Under the pieces are notes generated by a model. The model made no database searches. It was not told the origin of the DNA and saw only the letters and a program-made list of their open reading frames with translations. This document shows positions 5,433 to 10,447 of a stretch of DNA of 10,447 bases, one piece after another (position 1 is the stretch's first letter; the number at the start of each line of letters is the position of its first letter). The stretch is from an uncultured Burkholderiales bacterium (GTDB taxonomy: Bacteria; Pseudomonadota; Gammaproteobacteria; Burkholderiales; Burkholderiaceae_C). The position numbers and the translations under genes are program-made. The DNA is taken from positions 1-10,447 of the forward strand of contig CAIYFE010000211.1 of NCBI GenBank assembly GCA_903925445.1, read 5' to 3'.

Positions 5433-6178
5433 GTCGGCACACACGCAAGGTAAGCGCGCACGGTGGCCTCGTAGCCCAATTCAAGCGCATCGGCCACCAA
5501 GGCATGACCGATCGAGACTTCTTGCACGCCGGGCACGGTGCGCAAAAACAAACCCAAGTTGTCGCGGTTCAAATCATGGCCTGCGTTGACTTGCAAACCC
5601 ACATCCAAGGCGGCTTGGGCTGCGGCTTTGAACGTCTGCAACACCCGGTCTTGATCGGGCGTGCCAAAGGCGTTGGCATAGCTTTCGGTGTAGAGCTCCA
5701 CCCGATCGGCCCCCACGGCCTTGGCCGCTGCCATGGCTTGGGGCAGCGGATCCATGAACAAGCTCACGCGGACACCCCAGGCTTTGGCTTGCGCGATCAC
5801 GGGCTTTAAGCGCTCGGCGTCTTGCGGAAAGGTCCAGCCATGGTCGCTGGTGAACTGGCCTTCGCTGTCGGGCACAAAGGTGACTTGGTGCGGACGCACC
5901 TCACGCACAAAGTCCATCAAGTTGTGAAACGGATTGCCCTCGATGTTGAACTCCCGATCCGGCCAAGCTTGGAGCAAGGCAGCCAAATCAGCCACATCGT
6001 GCGCCCGAATGTGACGTCCGTCAGGGCGCGGATGCACCGTCAACCCCGATGCGCCAGCTTGCAAACACAAGGTCGCTACACGCGTGACGCTGGGAATTCC
6101 CAAATGGCGCGTGTTACGAACCAAGGCCACTTTGTTCAAGTTGACCGACAGTTGGGTGGTGGCAGAGTGAGCGCTCAT
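5429..6178 (-). CDS. pdxJ: Pyridoxine 5'-phosphate synthase
   Basis: PdxJ condenses 1-deoxyxylulose 5-phosphate with 3-amino-2-oxopropyl phosphate to make pyridoxine 5'-phosphate, the last ring-forming step of DXP-dependent vitamin B6 synthesis. The 249-residue TIM-barrel protein shows LSVNLNKVALVRNTR (10-24), GLTVHPRPDGRHI (45-57) with His49 and Arg51, EFNIEGNP (76-83) with Glu80, ELYTESYA (161-168), NAGHDLN (198-204) and SIGHALVADAL (222-232). The N-terminal VNLNKVA replaces the VNIDHVA of enterobacteria, a variant I associate with Burkholderiales. The ATG at 6176-6178 overlaps the recO stop as ATGA; the in-frame extension upstream has no family similarity and lies in recO. Confidence 0.95.
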   Translation of the reverse strand: MSAHSATTQLSVNLNKVALVRNTRHLGIPSVTRVATLCLQAGASGLTVHPRPDGRHIRAHDVADLAALLQAWPDREFNIEGNPFHNLMDFVREVRPHQVTFVPDSEGQFTSDHGWTFPQDAERLKPVIAQAKAWGVRVSLFMDPLPQAMAAAKAVGADRVELYTESYANAFGTPDQDRVLQTFKAAAQAALDVGLQVNAGHDLNRDNLGLFLRTVPGVQEVSIGHALVADALELGYEATVRAYLACVPT

Positions 6179-6972
6179 CGCAGATCTAAATTTTGTAAGT
6201 CCATCATGACCTGGCGTGTGCGCAAGGTCTGTACCCCGCAATGGTAGTGCAGCAGCGCGCGCAACTGACTCTGCAAGGCATTGCGTTGCTCTGGCGGCAA
6301 CTCGGCGCACACTCGCAAAGTGGCCGCAAACGGTGATTCACCGGCCAAGCTGGCATCCAGCTGCAACCAAACTGCACCCAACAAGCCGGGGCGGTCTTGC
6401 GGGGCATGCGCGCGCAATCCGCCCTCGGGCACCAAGCTGTAGGCCGCGTTTTCTTGCAAGGCAGACAAAGTCAGGGTTTGGTGGTTGAGTTCGGGCAACA
6501 AGCCAATGTCTTGCAGCAGCAGCAACTCAAACGAGCGCAGCGCAGGACCCACGGTGCCTTCGTGCCCAGAGGCCAGCACGTGCACGAGCTGGGCATAAAC
6601 GTCGAACAAGCGCACATGCGCGTCATCGCGCGCCAGCAAGCGCAGCAACAACTCGTTGGCGTAGTAGCCCGACAACAAGGCTTCGCCCTGGGGCATGATG
6701 TGCCCGCCTTGCCATTCGGCACTTTTGAGGGTGCGAATTTCGGCATCGCCGCCGTAAGTCAGTCGCAACAACTGCAAGGGCAGCAGCACAGGCCGAAAGT
6801 TGGAACTGGGACGCTTGGCGCCTTTGGCAACCAAGGCCATGCGTCCGTGGTGACGCGTGAAGATTTCCAAGATCAGGCTCGACTCGCTCCAGTCGTAGCG
6901 ATGGAGCACGAAGGCCGGTTCGTCGCTGATGCGGGTTTTACTCGTAGCCAAAGCTGCGCACCCGCGCTTCAT
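6175..6972 (-). CDS. recO: DNA repair protein RecO
   Basis: RecO, with RecF and RecR, loads RecA onto SSB-coated single-stranded DNA and can anneal complementary strands. The N-terminal OB-fold is seen in AFVLHRYDWSESSLILEIFTRHHGRMALVAKGAKRPSSNFRPVL-type sequence, followed by LRLTYGGDAEIRTLKSAEW. A helical C-terminal part contains LLSGYYANELLLRLLARDD and ALRSFELLLLQDIGLLPEL. Zinc-ligand cysteines are not evident, as in many proteobacterial RecO. The start is uncertain. The ATG at 6970-6972 gives 265 residues and overlaps era by 35 bases. A TTG at 6949-6951 gives 258 residues beginning MATSKTRISDEP, closer to the usual N-terminus. Neither has a strong ribosome site, so coupling to era is likely. 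Confidence 0.92.
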   Translation of the reverse strand: MKRGCAALATSKTRISDEPAFVLHRYDWSESSLILEIFTRHHGRMALVAKGAKRPSSNFRPVLLPLQLLRLTYGGDAEIRTLKSAEWQGGHIMPQGEALLSGYYANELLLRLLARDDAHVRLFDVYAQLVHVLASGHEGTVGPALRSFELLLLQDIGLLPELNHQTLTLSALQENAAYSLVPEGGLRAHAPQDRPGLLGAVWLQLDASLAGESPFAATLRVCAELPPEQRNALQSQLRALLHYHCGVQTLRTRQVMMDLQNLDLR

Positions 6973-7966
6973 CGTCCGCCCAGCCCGAGCGAACTTTGAC
7001 CCACAACTCCAAGAACACCTTGGCGTCAAAGAGTTTTTCTAATTCGGTGCGCGCTTCGGTGCCCATGCGTTTGAGGCGTTCGCCTTTGTCGCCAATGACC
7101 ATGGCCTTGTGGCCATCGCGCTCGACCACGATGGTCGCTGCAATGCGCACCAAGCGTTTGACGCCTTTGGTTTTGCCTTTTTCTTCCTCGAATTTGTCGA
7201 TGACAACGGTGGAGGTGTAAGGCAATTCGTCACCGGTGAGGCGAAAGAGTTTTTCGCGCACCATTTCGGCAGCCATGAATTTTTCGCTGCGATCGGTCAG
7301 TTCGTCGGCATCGTAAAACCAAGCTTGCTGTGGCAAGTACTTCTCGCAAATGCCCAGCAGGCGTTGCACATCTTTGTCGTTCTTGGCCGACATGGGCACG
7401 AACTCGGCAAAGGCATGGCGGGTTTGCATCTCTTGCAACCACGGCGCTACTTCAGCGCGGTTTTTGACGGAGTCCAATTTATTGGCCACCAACAAGGTGG
7501 GTACGCCGGGCGCGAGCAGCGCCAGCACGCGCGCATCGGCCGGGGTGAAGCTGCCGGCCTCGACCACCAAAAGCACCAAGTCCACATCGCCCACGGCCCC
7601 TTGCACGGTTTTGTTGAGCGACTTGTTGAGCGCGTTGCCGTGAATGGTTTGAAAACCCGGCGTGTCCACAAACACAAATTGCGTTGCGCCTTGTGTGTGC
7701 ATGCCCGTGATGCGATGCCGTGTGGTTTGCGCCTTGCGCGAGGTGATGCTGATTTTTTGTCCGACCAGCGCATTGAGCAAGGTGGATTTGCCCACGTTGG
7801 GCTTGCCCACAATCGCAATCAAGCCGCAGCGTTTGTCCGCTTCCAAGATGGGGGCGGCGGCAGGCGCTTCGCTTGGGGCATCGGCCACCACGCGCTTGCC
7901 TTTGCTGGCGGCCAGCATGGCGTCGATGTCTTGCAAGGTTTGCGGTTTGGCGTCGGGTGTGGTCAT
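6938..7966 (-). CDS. era: GTPase Era
   Basis: Era is an essential GTPase that binds the 3' end of 16S rRNA and helps mature the 30S subunit. All G motifs are visible in the 342-residue product: GKPNVGKST (54-62), TTRHR of the switch I region (81-85), DTPGF (101-105), NKLD (162-165) and SAK (193-195). The C-terminal KH domain includes ERDGHKAMVIGDKGERLKRMG (about 282-302) and ends with LFDAKVFLELWVKV. About 46 residues precede the first G-domain strand, so the protein is longer than the 301-residue E. coli Era; this Ala/Pro-rich extension looks disordered. The ATG at 7964-7966 overlaps the rnc stop as ATGA. Placement after rnc is the classic conserved order. Confidence 0.96.
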   Translation of the reverse strand: MTTPDAKPQTLQDIDAMLAASKGKRVVADAPSEAPAAAPILEADKRCGLIAIVGKPNVGKSTLLNALVGQKISITSRKAQTTRHRITGMHTQGATQFVFVDTPGFQTIHGNALNKSLNKTVQGAVGDVDLVLLVVEAGSFTPADARVLALLAPGVPTLLVANKLDSVKNRAEVAPWLQEMQTRHAFAEFVPMSAKNDKDVQRLLGICEKYLPQQAWFYDADELTDRSEKFMAAEMVREKLFRLTGDELPYTSTVVIDKFEEEKGKTKGVKRLVRIAATIVVERDGHKAMVIGDKGERLKRMGTEARTELEKLFDAKVFLELWVKVRSGWADDEARVRSFGYE

Positions 7967-8664
7967 GAGTTTTCTTTGATGATTTGCAGCATGGCTGCGG
8001 CAGCGGCTTGTTCGCCCGCACGTCGTGAATTGCCAATGCCGCGTTCGCAGCGCCGCAACTCGGGCACTTCGCATTCGACGTCAAAGGTTTGTTTGTGCGC
8101 AGCGCCCAAAGTGCCCACCACGCGGTAGATGGGCAGCTTGAATTTTCGAGCTTGCAGCCACTCTTGCAGCTCGGTTTTGGGGTCTTTGTCCATCGCTTGC
8201 ATTTCTGGCTTGATCTCGACTTGAGAGAACAAGCGTTTGATCAGCGCATGTGCGCTGTCGTAGCCGGCGTCCAAATACACCGCGCCCAACAGCGCTTCCA
8301 GCGCATCGGCCAAGATGGAAGGACGTTTTTGACCGCCCGAGCGCAGCTCCCCCTCCCCCAAACGCAAAATGCCTGACAAGCCCAACGCCAAGGCCAATTG
8401 GTGCAAGGTGTCTTGCTTGACCAAGTTGGCGCGAATGCGCGACAAATCGCCCTCGGGCAAGCTGCTCAATTGTTCGTACAAGAGATGCGCCACACCCAAA
8501 TTGAGCACCGAATCGCCCAAAAATTCCAAGCGTTCGTTGTGATCGGCACTGAAACTGCGATGCGTCAAAGCCCGTTGCAGCAATTCAGGTTGGCTGAATT
8601 TGTGCTGCAAACGCTGCTGCAGCGCGTCAAGAATTTGCTGTTGTGTGGGCTCAGACTTGTTCAT
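7963..8664 (-). CDS. rnc: Ribonuclease III
   Basis: RNase III cleaves double-stranded RNA, including the 30S rRNA precursor and many mRNA hairpins. The 233-residue product has the signature HNERLEFLGDSVL with catalytic Glu44, Glu47 and Asp51, a second acidic pair in ILADALEALLGAVYLDAG (Asp120, Glu123), and Glu71 in LPEGDL. A double-stranded RNA-binding domain occupies about 160-230: DPKTELQEWLQARK, a middle strand VVGTLGAAHKQTFDVECEV, and RRAGEQAAAAAMLQ. I use the ATG at 8662-8664, four bases after the lepB stop. An in-frame TTG at 8685 would overlap lepB and add seven residues. No clear Shine-Dalgarno is seen, so translation probably depends on coupling to lepB. Confidence 0.96.
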   Translation of the reverse strand: MNKSEPTQQQILDALQQRLQHKFSQPELLQRALTHRSFSADHNERLEFLGDSVLNLGVAHLLYEQLSSLPEGDLSRIRANLVKQDTLHQLALALGLSGILRLGEGELRSGGQKRPSILADALEALLGAVYLDAGYDSAHALIKRLFSQVEIKPEMQAMDKDPKTELQEWLQARKFKLPIYRVVGTLGAAHKQTFDVECEVPELRRCERGIGNSRRAGEQAAAAAMLQIIKENS

Positions 8665-8668
8665 GCGT

Positions 8669-9670
8669 TTATTCAAACGCGCCAATGCGCTTGAAATTGC
8701 CGAAATTCATCCACACGAAAAACGCTTTGCCCACGATGTTGGCGTCCGGCACAAAGCCCCAATAGCGCGAATCCAGCGAGTTGTCGCGGTTGTCGCCCAT
8801 CATGAAGTAGTAGCCCTCGGGCACCTTGCAAGTCACGCCTTCGATGGTGTAGTTGCAGTTTTCTTTGAATGGAAAATCGCTCGCGCCCGGCACAAAGGCA
8901 GGGCGATCCACATCGTTCAAGATGCGATGGGTGCGCAATCCTTGGCTGTCTTTGGGCGAACTGCCCACGGGCAACTTTTCTTCGAATTGCTTGATGTAGC
9001 GCATGCTGTCTTCTTCAAAGAAGTCGGGCAACGCCTCTTTGGACACAGGCTGGCCGTTGACGGTGAGCTGTTTGTTCAGGTAGGCGATTTCGTCGCCGGG
9101 CACACCCACCACACGCTTGATGTAATCCAAGCTGGGTTTGGGCGGATAGCGAAACACCATGACGTCGCCACGCTGCACAGGAGAGCCATCGGTCACTTTG
9201 ATGTTGAGCACCGGCAAGCGAATGCCGTAATGAAATTTATTGACCAAAATCAGATCGCCCACCAACAAGGTAGGAATCATGGAGCCCGATGGAATTTTGA
9301 AAGGCTCAAACAAAAACGAGCGCAAGATGAACACGGCCAAGATGACCGGAAACAATCCCGCCGTCCAATCTAACCACCAAGGCTGCATGATGAGGCGTTG
9401 TTTGGCTTCGCTCACATCGACGTCGGTTTGTGCGATGCCCATTTTTTGCAATTCAGCACGGCGCAGTTGGGCTTCTTGCTCCAACTTCTCGGCCGCGGCC
9501 AAGCGTTGCGGCAAAAAGTAAAAACGCTCGGCCAACCAATACAAGCCGGTGACCAAAGTTGCCATGAACATCAAGAGCGCGAAGTTGCCTTCGATTTGCC
9601 CGATGTACCAAAGGCCAGCGTAGCCTGCAAATGCAGCGAGCACAAAAGCCGTAATTGTTTGAATCATCAT
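8669..9670 (-). CDS. lepB: Signal peptidase I
   Basis: LepB is the inner-membrane Ser/Lys protease that removes signal peptides from Sec- and Tat-exported proteins. Catalytic Ser130 lies in IPSGSMIPTLLVGD and the general base Lys185 in DYIKRVVGVPGDE. The other boxes are RGDVMVFRYP (168-177) and MGDNRDNSLDSRYWG (291-305). Cys272 and Cys281 are placed like the E. coli disulfide pair. Three hydrophobic segments are visible at about 5-24, 29-46 and 103-119. The last two correspond to the two E. coli membrane segments, so the first is an added N-terminal helix. The ATG at 9668-9670 overlaps the lepA stop as ATGA; a second ATG follows directly and sits at better spacing from GGAAG, so the protein may start at residue 2. 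At 333 residues it is a little longer than E. coli LepB. Confidence 0.96.
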   Translation of the reverse strand: MMIQTITAFVLAAFAGYAGLWYIGQIEGNFALLMFMATLVTGLYWLAERFYFLPQRLAAAEKLEQEAQLRRAELQKMGIAQTDVDVSEAKQRLIMQPWWLDWTAGLFPVILAVFILRSFLFEPFKIPSGSMIPTLLVGDLILVNKFHYGIRLPVLNIKVTDGSPVQRGDVMVFRYPPKPSLDYIKRVVGVPGDEIAYLNKQLTVNGQPVSKEALPDFFEEDSMRYIKQFEEKLPVGSSPKDSQGLRTHRILNDVDRPAFVPGASDFPFKENCNYTIEGVTCKVPEGYYFMMGDNRDNSLDSRYWGFVPDANIVGKAFFVWMNFGNFKRIGAFE

Positions 9671-10447
9671 TCTTCCACTTGCAATATGGCCAAGAAAGCT
9701 TCTTGGGGGACTTCTACCGAGCCGATTTGTTTCATGCGCTTCTTGCCGGCTTTTTGTTTTTCAAGCAGCTTGCGCTTGCGGGTGATGTCGCCCCCGTAGC
9801 ATTTTGCCAGCACGTTTTTGCGCAAGGCTTTGATGGTTTCACGCGCGATGATGTTGGCGCCAATGGCCGCTTGAATGGCCACATCAAACATCTGACGGCT
9901 GATGATTTCGCGCATCTTGGCCGCCACTGCACGGCCGCGGTATTGCGCTTGGGTGCGGTGAACAATGATGGACAAAGCATCGACCTTCTCGCCATTGAGC
10001 AAGATGTCAACCTTGACCACATCCGAGGCGCGAAACTCTTTGAACTCGTAATCCATCGACGCGTAACCGCGACTCACCGATTTGAGTTTGTCAAAGAAGT
10101 CCAGCACGATCTCGCCCAATGGCATGTCGTAAGTCAACATGACTTGGCGACCGTGGTAGGCCATGTTGAGTTGCACACCCCGCTTTTGGTTGGCCAAAGT
10201 CATGACGGGGCCCACGTAGTCTTGCGGCATGTACAAATGCACCGTCACGATGGGCTCGCGGATTTCTTCAATCTTGCCTTGATCGGGCATCTTGGATGGG
10301 TTTTCCACCATGAGCACCTCGCCGTCGGGCTTGACGACTTGGTAGACCACGCTGGGCGCGGTGGTGATGAGGTCTTGATCGAACTCGCGCTCCAAACGCT
10401 CTTGCACAATTTCCATGTGCAACAAGCCCAAAAAGCCGCAACGGAAA
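9667..10447 (-). CDS. lepA: Elongation factor 4 (LepA), C-terminal 260 residues; 5' end outside window
   Basis: LepA/EF-4 is a translational GTPase related to EF-G that acts on the ribosome and has been linked to 30S initiation and back-translocation. Only the C-terminal part is present; the GTP-binding domain lies beyond the right edge. It opens with FRCGFLGLLHMEIVQERLER, a hallmark of the family. The EF-G-like domain V follows (EPIVTVHLYMPQDYVGPVM, then GRQVMLTYDMPLGEIVLDF), then the EF-4-specific C-terminal domain with RAVAAKMREIISRQMFDVAIQAAIG and CYGGDITRKRKLLEKQKAGKK. The end, VPQEAFLAILQVEE, matches the usual C-terminus. The stop at 9667-9669 overlaps the lepB start, the standard lepA-lepB arrangement. 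Confidence 0.96.
   Translation of the reverse strand, partial: FRCGFLGLLHMEIVQERLEREFDQDLITTAPSVVYQVVKPDGEVLMVENPSKMPDQGKIEEIREPIVTVHLYMPQDYVGPVMTLANQKRGVQLNMAYHGRQVMLTYDMPLGEIVLDFFDKLKSVSRGYASMDYEFKEFRASDVVKVDILLNGEKVDALSIIVHRTQAQYRGRAVAAKMREIISRQMFDVAIQAAIGANIIARETIKALRKNVLAKCYGGDITRKRKLLEKQKAGKKRMKQIGSVEVPQEAFLAILQVEE

Noticed and set aside
6179..6310. A 44-codon N-terminal extension of pdxJ
   Set aside because: It lies inside recO, lacks PdxJ similarity, and the ATGA start overlapping the recO stop gives the normal family length.
2742..9799. Long plus-strand frames opposite the Bug gene, nagZ, recO, era and lepB (up to 339 codons)
   Set aside because: Each lies antisense to a gene identified by multiple family motifs, and their His/Gln/Arg-rich composition is what GC-rich antisense frames give.
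1..10447. tRNA, rRNA, CRISPR array, insertion sequence or attachment site
   Set aside because: No tRNA-like arms, spaced identical repeats, transposase motifs or long flanking repeats were seen on either strand; this was by eye, so short or degenerate elements could be missed.

Overview
The window looks like chromosomal DNA from a betaproteobacterium of the order Burkholderiales, most likely Comamonadaceae. The support is the gene order lepA-lepB-rnc-era-recO-pdxJ-acpS-nagZ, the PdxJ variant with VNLNKVA near its N-terminus, a Bug-type periplasmic binding protein and Burkholderiales-like protein sequences. This assignment rests on recalled family knowledge, not on a search. Every gene I can support is on the minus strand, so transcription runs from high to low coordinates.

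Right part (10447 down to 3955): a tightly packed housekeeping cluster. It runs lepA (EF-4, 5' end outside the window), lepB (signal peptidase I), rnc (RNase III), era (ribosome-assembly GTPase), recO (recombination mediator), pdxJ (pyridoxine 5'-phosphate synthase), acpS (holo-ACP synthase) and nagZ (muropeptide beta-N-acetylglucosaminidase). Five of the seven junctions are exact 4-base ATGA stop/start overlaps, one is a longer overlap and one is a 4-base gap, so the set is probably one translationally coupled operon. A 54-residue lysine-rich ORF with a clear ribosome binding site follows 10 bases after nagZ, and a Bug-family solute-binding protein gene follows 27 bases after that.

Left part (2756 down to 1): a different kind of DNA, with AT-rich spacers and genes that look like one surface-adhesion locus. 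A small winged-helix regulator comes first, then a single-domain response-regulator receiver. After an AT-rich promoter region comes the first 494 codons of a large protein that starts like BapA-type, type-I-secreted biofilm adhesins. The receiver gene is interrupted in the frame at an A AAA AAG heptamer. A -1 shift exactly there restores a normal receiver C-terminus, including the conserved Lys-Pro. The spacers carry several inverted repeats, two of them overlapping predicted promoters, and a word like ATTTGATWA lies before each of the three genes.

The most interesting part is therefore the regulator / receiver / adhesin module at 1-2756. I see no RNA genes, CRISPR arrays or insertion sequences.
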